Numbered from the stretch's first letter, positions 43,951 to 57,140 are shown. The stretch is DNA of 64,000 nt from Valencia hispanica (GCA_963556495.2 OY747716.1:33446318-33510317), one strand, 5' to 3'. Program-made: numbers and translations. The notes: generated by a model from the sequence alone, not told the origin.

Positions 43951-45700
43951 ACAGGTTTAACCTATTATAATATGGGAAAATTTGTATAATTTCTGGGAGC
44001 AATGAAAATTATGTGATACGTGTACCAGTGTTATTTCTTTGTTCTTGTTTGGGAGTTGAAGCACAACACATACATCAAACAAAAACAAACACACAGAATC
44101 CTCACAACTGAAAATGCAAGAGAAAATACAGATAAAAAGAAGGGCTAACCATTGACAACTTTCTCCAAAACATTTTTATCTGAGCCCCCTGTGTTCAGTT
44201 TTTTTGGCAGGTTACCTAGAAGATATTGTGCTTTCATTGATAAACAGAACTGTTGAGAAAATACACCCACAAATTTCTAATATATCTATTTTAAACTCAC
44301 TATGTATTTCTTTGTATGGAGTGTAGGTGTAGTCCTGTTGCTGTTCCTGTTTGCGTTTAAGAAGAGTGATTGAAAAAAAAAACAGAAATCCTTGAAAAGA
44401 TGGCGACCACTGAGTAACAGCGAGTGAAACAAAGGGAGTGAGCTTGAGACTATCAGAGAAAGGCACTTCATGAATAGATCAAAAGTAGATGAGGTCTGCA
44501 CCTGTCTGCAATTTTATTATGTACGCAGGGGTTTGCCAGCACACTGGGGAAAAAGGAGCCCCTGTCACGAAGGTGTCCTGACATACACGCTAGAATTATG
44601 ATGCCTCTGTGCTCACATCATGACTGATTTGTCAGGTCTTATTTTCACTTAACGTGGGCATCAGTGTTTAAAGCACTGCAACGGCAACAAGTGAGAAAGG
44701 AGGCATGGATTATTTGTCGAAGGTGAGGTATGGAGGTGTTTCATTCAAGAACAGTGTTTTTAACACAAAATCATGTAAGGGAAAAGCTACAAAGGCAGAG
44801 AGTGTAATTTTATATAACAAATGCCTCCTCTACAATTCTTGACATGACCAAGCTATTATAAATATGGTGGCATTGTTGCCACATCAGGACTCAGTGTGTG
44901 CATGTGTTATCAAAGCAAAATGTGGTTCAGGAGAAACATACAATGACTGAAACTAAAAGAGAAAGTGGTGTTGTGCCACAGATAGGTAGGTTTTGGCTAT
45001 GAATGACTATGAATAATTGCATAGGGCAATTATTAATAAGATCAATAATTTTATGTAAAAATTACCACGTTTAGGGGAACCACCTGGATTCCAGGAATAT
45101 CAATAGCCAAATTGTTCAGTCTCGGTTTATGTTTATGTTTCCTCCCTGATAAAGCTGAGATAATTAAACAATAGATAAAGGAATAAGTTCTTGGCGTTCT
45201 TTGAACAGCAAGTTACTACACATGTAGGTGAAATAACAACAATGGCTTTCTAAAATACAAGAGTTTATTGGAAAAAAGAATTCAAACATAAACAGTAAAA
45301 GTGATAAATATGCAAAGAAGTAGAAACAATAACCAATAAATTGATAATGATGTCACAGTTCAGAATGAATATGTTTGCTTTAAGACCAAGGCTTGTATTG
45401 AAGAGTTTTAGGAAAAAAGCCAAATTTGTTTTAACTAATTGTGGTTAGTTTAAAACTAACCAGCACCTTCTGGGTTGTTTTCAAACCACCAATTCCCAAT
45501 GCAAAGCAGAAGTGAAGAAAAACATTATTTGGAAGAAGCAATGTTTCATTAAACCTTGTAAAACCTCTGGTTCTCTTCTTCTTCGCCTGTTGGAGCTAGA
45601 ATGTTGGTTAGCGCCACCCAATGGCTGTGTGTGTCCCAACAGTGGGTACTTTATCAAATGTATAGTCACATCAGCAAATTTTCACAAAATGCACTCTACA
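43951..45700. other. Intergenic, no feature recognised
   Basis: About 1.75 kb without gene or recognised repeat. Confidence 0.45.
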
Positions 45701-46863
45701 TATGGCACCTTGCAAAAGTATTTATAGCACTTCATTCTTTCAACATCTCAGATTAATACCACAAATTTTAATTTCTTATAAAAATAATTTTCTTTTTATA
45801 CACCCACATTATACAGAATTTGTTTTACAGAATATATCTGTAAAAAAATGTCAATTATTTTTTAACAAATAAAAATTTGTAAACTACGTTATTTTTTCCG
45901 CCTGTCTGAATCCATACTTAAAAAAATACATTTTGCTCCAAGTCTTTGGGGGTTTGCCTCAACTATCTTTACAGATCTAGAGACTATTCAGCTCCATCTA
46001 TCTGCCCCTTACCTGTTACCAACTTCGTTGTCCATTCTAAAGAAAAGTTTCTGTGCAGCATGAAGCTGCCATCGTCATAATTTACAGAAAGGATGGTGTT
46101 TTCACTGAGATGAGCAGTGTTAGTTCCCTGCCCCACATACTTTGCATTTAACCCAGAAACATTACTTGCTGCCTCATCATATCAGAGCACCTTCTTCCAT
46201 GTGTTTACTGTGTCCCCTACATAACTTGTGCCAAACTGGGCATCTTATAGTAGCCTATTCTTTCAACAGTAGAGTTGTTCTTGGTACTCTTTCAAGAGTG
46301 GTCTTTGTAATGCACAACTAATAGTTTGTCTGACAACAGATTACCCAACCTGAGCAGTAAATTTCTACAGTTCCTCTGATGTTAGCATTGGCTTCTTGGC
46401 TGCTACTCTGATTTTTGCTCTCCTTCCCCAGCTCTCGGACAACCATGTCTTGGTAGTTTTGCTTTCTTTCCAAGTTATTATAATTTTCTGCTAATGAATT
46501 GAAAGATAAAATATTCAAATGTTGAAATGTTTTTTTTTTTCTGCACAACCTCTTCCCTGACCATTCTGGTGATGTTCTCTAAGAAATAGTTGTTTTAATA
46601 CTGAGATTAAATTACACCCAGGTGGCCTTTATTAACCAATAGGCAACTTCAGAAGGCAGTTGGTCTCCTGGACTTTATTTAGGGGTATCAGAAGAAAGGG
46701 GGTTGGCACATTTCAGATTTTTATTTGCAAAACATTTTTTTAAACCGTGTACAACCTTCCTTCCACTTTACTAATTTCTGTTGGTTTATTCTAAAATGCC
46801 CTAATAAAAGACATTGAAGTTTGCTTTTTCGTGCAACATGCTTCAAGTGGATTTTTTCCCCCA
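45701..46863 (-). pseudogene. Tc1-like transposon relic, both ends traceable
   Basis: The left end (CACCTTGCAAAAGTATTTAT) is the 3' terminal repeat of the common Tc1 family. The right part (TTTCAGATTTTTATTTGCAA to ACATTGAAGTTTGCTTTTTC) is its 5' noncoding end. On the minus strand the transposase begins with RKQNYQDMVVRELGKESKNQ (helix-turn-helix region) and continues through GDTVNTWKKVL-like sequence. Frames are broken, and a large part of the catalytic region is deleted. Confidence 0.75.
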
Positions 46864-49150
46864 AAAAAATAAATTAAATATCTAACCTATATATTGCATG
46901 CAACATTGTGAAATAGGTACCATTTTCTCAAATCATCAACATCGTTAAAATTTTAATGGTTCTTATAGTTTAGAAGGTAAAACTTGAATTTCCTTTTCAA
47001 AACATAAATGTAATCACTGACTGTGTGAACCAAAATGCTCTTACCAACTTTGTGATTTTTTGTGTGCTTGACAAAAGGAACAAACTATTTATATTCAAGA
47101 GCAAAGAGGCAGTAAACTATATTTAGAGCCAGTTAATCTTTATCTGTCTATGTAAAACCAAGGAAGAATAATTAAAAGCTGCACAACTGTAGGGATATAT
47201 ATAACTGTCCAAACCACTGACCCCACAAAGAAAGACAGGTTAGGTTTTATACGTGAAATCAGACATAAATGTTAAACCTTTTTTTTACTTTTATATGCCA
47301 CTTCTCACAACAGACAAAATGTAGAAATTATGTATGTGTAGGGATGACAAATATAATTTTCCCTCTGTGAGAGGCTTTAGATTTCACCACTTCAACAAAG
47401 AGGAACATTTTATCATAAATTATTAAATATCCTCTATTATTAAGAGTGAAAACAATATTGCTCCAGGATATTTTACAATGCCCAAGGTCCTTTTATATTC
47501 CAAAGATCTATGTATGAAAAATATTCTTTATTTCAGTTTTCTTTCTTTAAAACAGCTTGCATTTCTGTTTGTTGTTATTGCTTTTGATATATTTTGTTTG
47601 TATGTTTGTTTGTTTTCTGAAGTGTATCATATTTATTGATAGTTATTAATTTTGAGTCAATCAATTCAAGGGTTCTAAATGTGATTTAAAGGTCACTATA
47701 CACCCACAAAGATCATGTTTATGGAAAAATATATATTTTTTCAGACTCTATGTATTTGCTTTAATAAATGGGATGGCATTGTTTAGTCTTTAAGTAGTTA
47801 AAATATACATTTTATGGTGGAGGACCAAACACTACACAGGAGGCAGGTAGATCAAGTCAATGATAAAAAGAGAACACGTTCATTAAAACTGGAGATTAAA
47901 GAGGAAAAACCAAGAGGAAGAAAAGTGATGAAGCATGAATCGCTGGAGTATCTGACAGCAACTCAGGAATGTAAGAGGAGGGTGATTCCTATGAGAGGTA
48001 CCGAGAGTTTTAGGCAATGCATGAAAATAGCTGAGCAAACTGGACAGAAGTATCATGGATAAATTAAACCACAATGAGACACAAGTTAGAACAACAGAAA
48101 TGCAGAGATGAACAGCAAAACAAAGGAATAACTTCAAACATAAGTAATTACTTTTTCTGTGATAGCATCTGTTTTCTACTATTTGTTAGTTCAAACATAG
48201 ACATTCAGATCTCCTAAAACTCCTTTGAATGGACAACAAGATGTTCCCAAAACAGTCAGCATACATTATGTCTCCAGAGAGTCCTTGATCTGGCTTTCCC
48301 AGTGAGGCCAATCCAAAGCATCGCCTCGGCAAAAAGTCCAGTTTGTAAAGGTGCAGCAGGTGACTGCACTCCTTTTCTTATTACTAATTTTAGTCCTGCC
48401 AACATTGAGAGGAAAACTACTGTTTTTGCTGCATTTATTCACAAACTCATTACATCAGGTCACTGCTTATTTCTTCATTGAGGTAAGACAGGGATGGAAT
48501 GTGGATCAATCACCAAATCAACTTCTTTGCCTTTTGGCTCAGCTCTCTCTTCATAACAGATGAGCTGCATCTGTATCATTCAGCCTTGAGACCAAGTCAG
48601 TCATTTCACCTAAAAAAAATGTACAGCTCTAAAATAGCTTGTTTCTCTACAGAGGACCAAAAAAAAACCATTGTGCTTGCACACCCTCAAGACTAAATAA
48701 CTGGAAACAATTGTGTTTTGTTTTAATGCTATTTTTGACTTATGCTTTCTCTGTACTTCATTGTATTACCCAGATATTAACAAAAACAATGCAAAAATGC
48801 ACTTTGATATTAGTGGAAGTTAAAGCAATGTTAGGGTGGTAACAGCACACACAAAGATCACTCAAGGTCTTCTGTGGCATTTTAGATGAAAACATGTGTC
48901 GGTGGAATCTGGATGTTTAGAAGTTTTATTGTAGTTTATCAGCGTTAAAACCCCAGGTCTTGGTGCTAAATGTTTTGCCTTACTAAAGGTTTGTGGTCCA
49001 AAAAAACCCCATCGTCAGTGTTGTTGGTGACACAACTGTGTGTATTCTACTACTCTTGTCTGGTGTTTTTACTTTAGTAGGTGATTTTCTGGACAAGCTC
49101 AGCAATCTGCAAAGAGGGTACTGCAAGATGGTGTTGAACATTTTTAAACC
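46864..49150. other. Intergenic, no feature recognised
   Basis: About 2.3 kb of A+T-rich DNA. The 82-residue plus-strand frame at 47814-48062 is Lys/Arg/Glu-rich but matches nothing I know and has no start context or splice support. Confidence 0.45.
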
Positions 49151-49518
49151 ATTAATTCATTCATTTTCTGTACCTTTCATTCCCATGCAGGGTTGACGGG
49201 GGGGCTGGTGCCTATCTCCAGCAGTCATGGGGCGAGAGGTGGGGTAGACCCTGGACAGGTCGCCAGTCCATCGCAGGGCAACACAGAGACAAAAAATCAT
49301 CCACACACACTCAAAACTAAGGGCAATTTAGAGAAACCAATTGACCTAACAGTGATGTTTTTGGACTGTGGGAGGAAGCCAGAGTACCTGGAGTGAACCC
49401 ACGCATACACATGGAGAACATGCTAACTTCATGCAGAAAGACCCCAGGCCAGGATTTGAACCCAGGACCTTCTTGCTGCAAGGCACCAGTGCTACCAACT
49501 GCACCACTGTGCAGCCCC
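49151..49518 (-). mobile_element. tRNA-derived SINE
   Basis: Read on the minus strand from 49518, a tRNA-like head carries an A box TGGTGCAGTTG (49506-49496) and a perfect B box GGTTCAAATCC (49462-49452), the internal RNA polymerase III promoter. It is followed by a body with GTTAGCATGTTCTCCATGTG and the complement of GTGGGAGGAAGCC, then GACCTGTCCAGGGTCTACCC, and a tail ending in GAAAATGAATGAATTAA. This layout matches an abundant fish SINE. A truncated copy of the body lies at 52014-52210. Confidence 0.85.
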
Positions 49519-49780
49519 ATTTTTAAACCATATATTGTTTTTTGTAGTTGAAACCATATGCAATGTATTAAAAAAGCATGTTTGCAAGGTGTTTGACAGC
49601 GAATTATACTAAACATTTCTTGTTTTTGATCCGTTGGGATTACTAAAATTATTTTGATTTGCGAAATATTATTTAAATATTTGCAAGAATATTCAAGAGA
49701 TAAAAAATAAAAAAAATTGCTTCCTTCAAATTGAGAAGCTTACATACATTAGGAGCACTATGCATTTAAACTGTGCTGGG

Positions 49781-49870
49781 GAGACTGTAGCTCAGAACGT
49801 TTGAGCTTGTCGTGTAACCAGAGGGTTCTCATTTCGAATCCCTGCTTTTTCGTCTCGGTTGTGTTTACCC
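49781..49870 (+). mobile_element. tRNA-derived SINE head fragment
   Basis: A box TAGCTCAGAAC (49788-49798) and B box ATTTCGAATCC (49831-49841) each match the pol III consensus at most positions. GTAACCAGAGGGTTCTCATT sits between them. This is the head of a common fish SINE, different from the 49.2 kb one; the body has decayed. It could not fold as a functional tRNA. Confidence 0.65.
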
Positions 49871-52013
49871 ATTTGCCATTTTAATCTTGCATGACACAGT
49901 GGCCACTCTTAAACATAGCTGAGACAAGAAAGCATGCTATTAAAGTAATCAGACAGATGTCTTACCTTGTTAGGTTAGAAAATAGCTGAAGGAAAATTAC
50001 TTATTCCCTAAACCTACCTGTTTCGATAGTCAGAGTTATAATTAAAACATTTAAAACTGCTGGAGCTGTAATAAACAAGACAAGACAAGGCCTCACGTTT
50101 TTCTTTTTATCACGCATGGTAAGTAGAAAGACAACTGATAACTGAAATATCTGATCCAGCCAAGATTCACATATGACCCATATGGTTGGGAAAAGGGCAG
50201 AAATTGTCCAAAGGTAAATTTTGCCCCACATAGGTTTTTTGTTTGTTTGTTTTATTATTTGTTGTAGAGTGAACATCCAGTATTTGCAAGGGTTAGGGTC
50301 AGCGAATCGTGAATACTGTATATCCAAGGAAAACAGGAAGCCATGGTTTTCTAATTAAAAGATACTCATTGCAAAAATGTATTAAAACAAAGTCTGTGTT
50401 TTTCTATATGTTACCTTCTAAAATGTTTTCTTCTAAAATTAGGCTAAAGCAAATAAATAATGTATTTCAAGACTTATAGGTGACCCAATATAAGTGACAT
50501 TTTTCTTTATTCTCATATATTAGCTCGTGCAAATCTAGAAAATTACATATATATCAAGCCAATGCTAGAACCTATGCATATTTATAATGGTTACATGGTG
50601 TCCTGGTGTAAAATATAAAAATGGTGCGATAACGTGGGTGTGAGGCCAGTGTGAATGTCAGGGTTGGGTGACAAGGAACAGACGGACTGATCCCTGCTGA
50701 ACAATTTGTCTTTGTCTCATTTGAACATAATCACATATTCCTGCAGAATGCAAGCAGTGTTCAGTTAGTGCTCATTAAAGTTTGGCACAGGATATCTGTT
50801 GACAACCTGCTGGGACTGACCTTCTCTGCACTTGGAAAACAACACACAGGCGAAACATGAAGAGAAATATCTAAGTGAACTGTAAAATGTTATTATTAGA
50901 ACTCTACTGGAATACTGTACTTTTAATTAGCAGAGAGCGGGAGTCCCATTGGATTTTATTTTCAATTTTCCAGTGAGTGTTCTTTCTACATTTAATCTCC
51001 TGAATCTGTTAATAATTTCTAACTTGATTAAGAAACATAATCATTTCTATGCATTTTTAATCTTGTCACTAATTTCCTTAAACTTTTGTCTGTCAAAAGG
51101 AGTTTGAAGAAAATTGCTCCCTTGTAGATGAAGATTCTCAGCTCATCTTTTTTCCCCAGCATTTTTTTTGGGCTGATTAAGGACAGACTGCACACACACT
51201 TAAACTCAAGAATATTGAGAGTGGCAGGTACAGTTCTCTTAATGCATTCAGGTCCTCAGAGTATCACCACTGAGCCGCCACTAGACTTTTCGAATTCACT
51301 CCTTCCTTTAAGGCCTTTAGATTCTGCATGGCTTGACTCACAGACAGTCAGGCGTAGACTAAAGTCGTGCCCTTTCAGCTTGAAGCACGTCTAAACTGAC
51401 TTATCAATGGAGCCTGAAGAAAAACTAAATATTCTCAGTTATCAGCCTATTGAATCCCTCCCCCACCCCCTTTTCCCCCAAATGGCTGCCGTAGTTTTAA
51501 ATGTCATGCAGGGATTTATCAGGCTCTGACAGTTTTTGCTGACTTTAATCAGCATAGACAGGGCAGAAAATGTATTGATGTCAATTTGAACCACTTGATG
51601 ATCAAATTAGGTTTTTGATATGCATATTCATTGAAATAATCATCCTTGTTTCATTATCTGCAATTAAATGACAAGAGAACTTTTGTTATAATTGCCTGCA
51701 ATTATTGGATTGGCAGGGCCAATTAGCATTCTGCTTGTTCTATGGTTTAAATTGCCCTGAAAACCACTAATCATTATAGATCTATGAGAAACAATGGTGT
51801 TCAAAGAGCTAGATAATCACAGACTGAGTAGAAATTGATTTAGCAGTATAAAAACCCAAATTGGGGCTTTGTAGCTTCCAGAAGAAAAAAATATTGTTGG
51901 AGACTCAACAGATAGAGAATACAAACACAATTTTAAGTCTATAATCTAAATAAACTTTGAATACCATTGAAAAGGTAATTTAATCTTGAAATTCAAGTAA
52001 ATAAATTAATCTC
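49871..52013. other. Intergenic; candidate conserved noncoding stretch
   Basis: No gene and no recognised repeat. The segment at about 51480-51850 has the look of a developmental conserved element, with dense ATTA/TAAT sites: CAATTAAATGACAAGAG, CTGCAATTATTGGATTGGC, GGGCCAATTAGCATTC and an octamer-like ATGCATATTCAT. Confidence 0.4.
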
Positions 52014-52210
52014 ATATCCATCCATCAATCTATTTATAGTCTACATCCAATTATCCAATCAGGGTCATGAGGAAGCTGGTGCCTCTCTTCAGCTGTCATT
52101 TGGCAAAAGACGGGGTACACCTTGGACAGGTCGCTAGTCCACACACTTGTCTGACTAGAAGTAAGTAGTAAATAAGAAAGAACCCATATATGAATGGGGA
52201 GAAAAATGTT
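52014..52210 (-). mobile_element. Truncated SINE body
   Basis: CATCCATCAATCTATTTATA, TCAGGGTCATGAGGAAGCTG and GACGGGGTACACCTTGGACA match the 3' half of the SINE at 49.2 kb. The tRNA head is absent. Confidence 0.7.
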
Positions 52211-52329
52211 TACAAGTAACTGCAATATTTTGGGGCAGATTCTCGATGCCAGTTTTTTGCAGCTGAGTTAGTGGTTCAATGCACACATACATATCCAGTA
52301 AATGGGCTGCAACTGTCTAATTCTATATG

Positions 52330-52520
52330 TTAACCCAGGGGTTTTCCATCCTGGTTCTCCACTTTTATGTATGTCTTAGGCATTTCCCTTCTGTAACATA
52401 CCTGACTAAAATTAATGGTTGATTAATCGGCTTCTGCAACACTTGAAGTCATGCTGAGGAGGTTGTGTAATCAGGTGTGCTTTAGCAGGAACACTCTGCC
52501 CTTAGTAACAGGGTTAAAAC
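52330..52520. mobile_element. Decayed MITE
   Basis: CATCCTGGTTCTCCACTTTT, ACTAAAATTAATGGTTGATT and TAATCAGGTGTGCTTTAGCA follow the layout of the fish MITE also seen at 41.4 kb. The right terminus is too diverged to fix. Confidence 0.5.
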
Positions 52521-53504
52521 AATGCGTTAAGCCACTTTTGAACCAGAGATGACTTTACAAGCAGCTTCCCTGGGGTGAGAAGAAATAGGACTGAATTGTT
52601 GCTCAGTGGTCCAAACTTCTCTTTGTGAATGAAAGTAATATATTGGATTTCATAATTTCCAACTATACTTGTTGTAAAGCTTGGAGAATGACTGGGTCTT
52701 AGTAAGACTGTTGTCTTTTGAATTTGAATTTTAATAGCAGAGCTGCAGCCAGCCACCAGAATGCTTTACCAGCCACGTGTGAGCTCCATAAGGTATGTTT
52801 GTGAGAGTCATATTAGGATCAAGGTTTTTTCTCTTTCCCAGATGTCTCATGTGGATTTAGACTTACACTGGAAATGATAGAGTAAAATAACTGGTTCATT
52901 CTCCACTGAGAACAGTAAATGTAAGTAAGGGCTGTGCTGTACAGTTTTAGTCAGAATCTACTTAAAACCTTTGATTTCACGTGAACGAATGCAATAATGT
53001 GATTAGAGTTCTGATACCACATAGGGCTCTAGAAATTGGACCAAAAAGAGCCGTTCATTGCAGTTTTCATAGATTGTGATGTGGGTGCCATCTGCTGGCT
53101 GATTATGTGTAAAACGACAGTTGCATGTGTGTAACCCGAACCTACCACTAGGAAAACACTGCGCCACAGCAATGCAGCAGGCATGATTTGTCGCACAGTC
53201 AAAATAGGTATATGTTTTTTATGAGTCTTGTTATTTTATGCTACCTTATAGATAAATGGATCTGTTTCTGGCACTGGGACAATTTAAGCTCATCAGAATG
53301 AACAGACAATTTCTCACACTGACCTTGCAATGAGTATGCTTTATCAGAGACAGAACGTACAACAACATTATATGGATGTGACTAATAAATCCAAGTGATA
53401 ACATGGGCTCATTATATGAGTGCAGTTAAATGTATGTTCCTATGAGTAGGTTGATCATTTACAAAGAGATATCAATAAATTCAGCTCAGTGATTGCTAAA
53501 GTAT
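52521..53504. other. Intergenic, no feature recognised
   Basis: No gene or repeat family recognised. Confidence 0.45.
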
Positions 53505-54590
53505 ACATACCTCTGGAACTTTTACTAATTCTTTCAAAACCACAGACGTTAATGTACTTTCTTAGTTTGTTATGGTAGATCAACACAAAGTAGCACATAA
53601 TTGTGAAGTGGAGGGAAAAGGACATAATGTTTATTTGTTGATGTTGTTACAAAACTCATTCAGAATTAATATTGTCTGAAAACAGATGTATATCCAGTCT
53701 GTGGCAATCCATTCAATATACATTTGGACTTTGATAGAGCCATTCTAGCCATTGAACAAGCTTTGACTTGAACCATTCCAATGCTGCTCTGGCTGCATGT
53801 TTGTGGTCGTTGTTGCAGGAAGGTGAACCTCCACCCCAGTCCAAGTCTTTTGCAACTTCTAACAGATTTTTTTTCAAGGATTGTCCTATCTTCAACTCTA
53901 TCCTGGCTTCCATAAATTTAGACCAGCTTCCCTCATGTTTTACAGTGGTGTGATCAGGGTGTTTGTGTTCCACCACACATACATTAGATGTAGACTGTAA
54001 ACATCAGTTTGGTCCCACGTGGCCAGAACACATTCACCCACATGGTATGTAGCAAACTTTAAATGGAGCTTTCTTGCAAAAGTGGCTTTTTTCTTGCGAC
54101 TCTTCCATAAATGTCGGATTTGTCATTAGCATGACTAATAGTTATTTCTTCAACAGATTCTGCCACCGGAGCTGTGGATCTCTGCAGCTCTTTGAAAGTT
54201 AGGACCATAGCTCTTTTGAAACCTTCTCTGATTACTGCTCTCCTTGTCTGGCTTGTCAGTTTAGAGGGACAACCATGTCTTGGTAGGTTTGCAGTTGTGT
54301 TGTACTCTCCATTTTCAGATGACTGATTAAACAGAGCTCCATGAGTTCGTCAAAACTTGGTTTTCTAACCTAACCTTGTTTTAAACTCTTCCACAACTTA
54401 AACCCTGACCTGTATGTTGTGTTTCTTGGTTTTTATTATTCTTTTTGTTCATTACTGTTCTCTAACAAACCGTTGGGACCTTCACTGAACACCTGTTAAT
54501 TTACTGAGATTACATTACAAACATGTGGACGGGGTTAACTTTCCTCCAATGGATTTCTTTCCAGGGTTTCAGAGTAAGGACAAAATTCGG
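53505..54590 (-). pseudogene. Tc1-like transposon relic
   Basis: The left end (AAAGTATACATACCTCTGGA) and the following CAACACAAAGTAGCACATAA are the 3' end of the common Tc1 family. On the minus strand the transposase shows PRHGCPSKLTSQTRRAVI-like HTH sequence near 54290-54230, then SLKKNLLEVAKDLDWGGGSP, NNDHKHAARAALEWFKSKL and WLEWLYQSPNVY (53976-53713). DNDPKH has become NNDHKH. The 5' noncoding end reaches about 54590. Confidence 0.8.
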
Positions 54591-55844
54591 AAAGGTTAGA
54601 TTTTCACTTGGTGAAAATAATTTTAAAAAGTACAATCCTGAAGAGATATTAAATTTATTAATATAATCTAGTTGAAGGATGAGTAAGCAGTTCACAATGT
54701 CTGTACTCATTTATCAGTTGTGTTTTGTCATTAATAAATTCTAGTTTAGGATTTCTTTAAAACAAATCAGTTTGGTGAAATCTCTTGTAGTGCTTTCAAC
54801 ATGCTATGTGTTCATCTTTGTTGATCTATCTTGCATGGCTTTGCGAAAACCTCATCAAACATGCCCACTTTAAAAATCTGTTGCCCCCATGGCCTTAGAA
54901 TTGAAAAGCCGGGCTATGATTCAAGGCCGAACATTCAATTTAAAACCAAAGAAAAACCACATACGTTGCATCAAGGATTCGGACGTGACAAGTGCACAGT
55001 GGGCCAACAAGGACACTGGTAGAGCAGTCGTACAGTACGAGACAAACTGTTCAAACACTCTGACGTTTGTAATCACATGATGTCAGCAAGTGGCAGCGGT
55101 GTTAATAAGTCATACAGTCAAACGCTGACATCAAGGTCTTGAACTCTGATATACCGGGTTACCAGATTATCCAAAAAGCTAAAAAATATCATTTTCTGTT
55201 TTGAGTATTCACTCAGTCCATGTGGGTTTTACCCCTGAGTTTTCAAACACTTTCGTTATTTACTGTAACATATAAGTATAAGCATCCATGAATATACATC
55301 TAAATCTATCCAGGCAAAAACGTATTGTTTTTTTTGTCTAAATCTAAAGTAGGTCATTGTTTTTCTTGGCATTTGTGACACATTGGTAGTTTTTATGTAA
55401 TGTACGGGTCAAGTGGATATTATTTGGGAACAGTAAACACGACCAGTTTACTTTTTAACCTTTACTCATACACAAGTGTTTGGCACTTCCCCTGATATAA
55501 AAACCCTATTGACAGTTAAATATTAACCTGAAACACTGAGCACTTAACAGATATGGTATGGTTTTCTTCGAGGGCCAGATGAATGGCAGCTTTTGGCAAG
55601 TACTTTTGTGAAATATTATTGTAAATGTATATGATGAGAGAAAATAAATTTTTAAACCCAGTTACACAAGAGAACATTAAAAAAAATATGAAAAGTCCTT
55701 TAAACTAGCAACTGCACTACTTGAAAAGAGTAGATTTGTGGTAGCTCCCAGTTTCTTCTATACAAGAAGATGTTGGTCAGTTCTCTCCAGATATTACACA
55801 GTCCAAAAGCATCCATGTGGTGCCTCTAAATTGTCCTTAAGTTT
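54591..55844. other. Intergenic, no feature recognised
   Basis: No gene or repeat family recognised in about 1.25 kb. Confidence 0.45.
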
Positions 55845-56100
55845 GTGTATGTGTGTTCTTGTTTATGTATCTATTTAGGACCTGTGATGGTAGGATCACT
55901 TACTTTCTGAAGACAGATAGGCCTTATGGGGACCAACAGCCTGGTCCTAATGTGACAGACCCCATTTCTAGGGGTAATGGTTATGGTTAGAACTATGATG
56001 TGAATTTAAATTTAAGTTCCGAATGAGGTGTACATGGTAATATATGGTTAGTATATATTAGGTTAGGGAATCGGTTGATAATGTACTAGGGTTAAGGCCG
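55845..56100 (+). repeat. Telomere-motif-rich dispersed repeat, decayed copy
   Basis: GTGTGTTCTTGTTTATGTAT, then GGGGACCAACAGCCTGGTCC, GGTAATGGTTATGGTTAGAA and TATTAGGTTAGGGAATCGG follow the layout of the repeat at 23085-23345. Confidence 0.55.
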
Positions 56101-56159
56101 ATACATACGGCCCAAGAAGAGAAACATTGTTTTCTCTCCTAGGACAAAATGAAATTCTT

Positions 56160-56640
56160 TTAAGCCTAAATTGTGTGTGGGGGGGGGGGGGGTTGCAGCT
56201 TGGGCTTGATATATTCTGGGCCGAACTTATTTCTTGTGTGATGCCCTTTCCCTCCTTGTACCTTCTGATTCCTGGCTGCTGTGGATTGCTGGTGCCTGCC
56301 CAACAGGTTTGGCACACCTTGTGGGGTTCCTCCGCCTTGATGCCATGCGTTTCTTCTGCGGGGGCACCGGGGCCCCCGAGGTGGCTGGTTTTTGAGTTTA
56401 ACTTCCATGTGGGGCAACCTGGGGCCCTTCTCTATGGCCTGGGGGCTGCTGCCCATGTGCGTCTCTACTGACCTGCCCCCGTGACGGGTGTATGGCTACT
56501 CTGTGGGGATGTCTGCTGTCTGTCTGGGGTTGCTGTGGCCTCTAGGAGCCAAGGCTACCTGTCCATAGCTTTTCTTTGGTGCTAAGTGCTGCAAAGTTAC
56601 TATTCTTCTCCCTCTCCATGCACACACACACACGTTTAAA
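56160..56640 (+). repeat. GC-rich L1-3'UTR-like block
   Basis: A sharply bounded G+C-rich segment begins with a run of 15 G (56177-56192) and ends with an ACACACAC tract and CTCATGCACATACC. Composition, G-runs and the terminal CA tract resemble the 3'UTR of fish L1 elements such as the one at 29-31 kb, but no ORF2 sequence or poly(A) tail is seen. Confidence 0.45.
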
Positions 56641-57080
56641 CTCATGCACATACCGAAAGGTTGAAAGACATGAAAAAAGGTTAATATTTCATTAATGCAA
56701 GTTGTCTACATTGATGCCAGATGCAACCTTGATTTGATAAAGTCAATCAAGCATTTAGGATGCTATAACTAGTTGTTGTTTTTGTAGATCAAAACTGCCC
56801 CGGCTCATATAGGCAACCAGTTTTCTCCATATAGTATGTCTGGTATCCAAAACAGGTCAAAAGAAAGTAAGTGAATCTGAAGTGGGTGTGACTACTACCC
56901 TGGCAAATCCTGGTGCGGGAGGCACCCATGGGGATATGCAAGGAGATCTGGACTGGAGTTCTTGTGAAATATAAAATGTCCAGGTCAGAAAGAACCTTGT
57001 TTCTGTTCCAATGTAGCATGTACTCCTTAAATAGAGTTATTAAAATTAATGAAAGGCAATGCTGTGTCCTAATGGAGTTA
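56641..57080. other. Intergenic, no feature recognised
   Basis: No gene or repeat family recognised. Confidence 0.4.
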
Positions 57081-57140
57081 CAAATTGGATGGACGGACGG
57101 ACGGACGGACGGACGGACGGACGGACAGACAGACGGATAG
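57081..57140. repeat. (GGAC)n microsatellite
   Basis: About nine perfect GGAC units run into GACAGACAGACGGATAG variants. Confidence 0.95.

Noticed and set aside
47814..48062. Basic 82-residue frame as a small gene
   Set aside because: Lys/Arg/Glu-rich composition in A+G-rich DNA, with no homologue recognised and no exon signals.
49317..49616. 99-residue minus-strand frame
   Set aside because: Translation of the SINE and its flank.
49781..49870. Functional tRNA gene
   Set aside because: Boxes have mismatches and stems do not pair; matches the head of a fish SINE.
56127..56471. 114-residue frame with hydrophobic stretches
   Set aside because: GC-rich repeat-like block; overlapping frame on the other strand.
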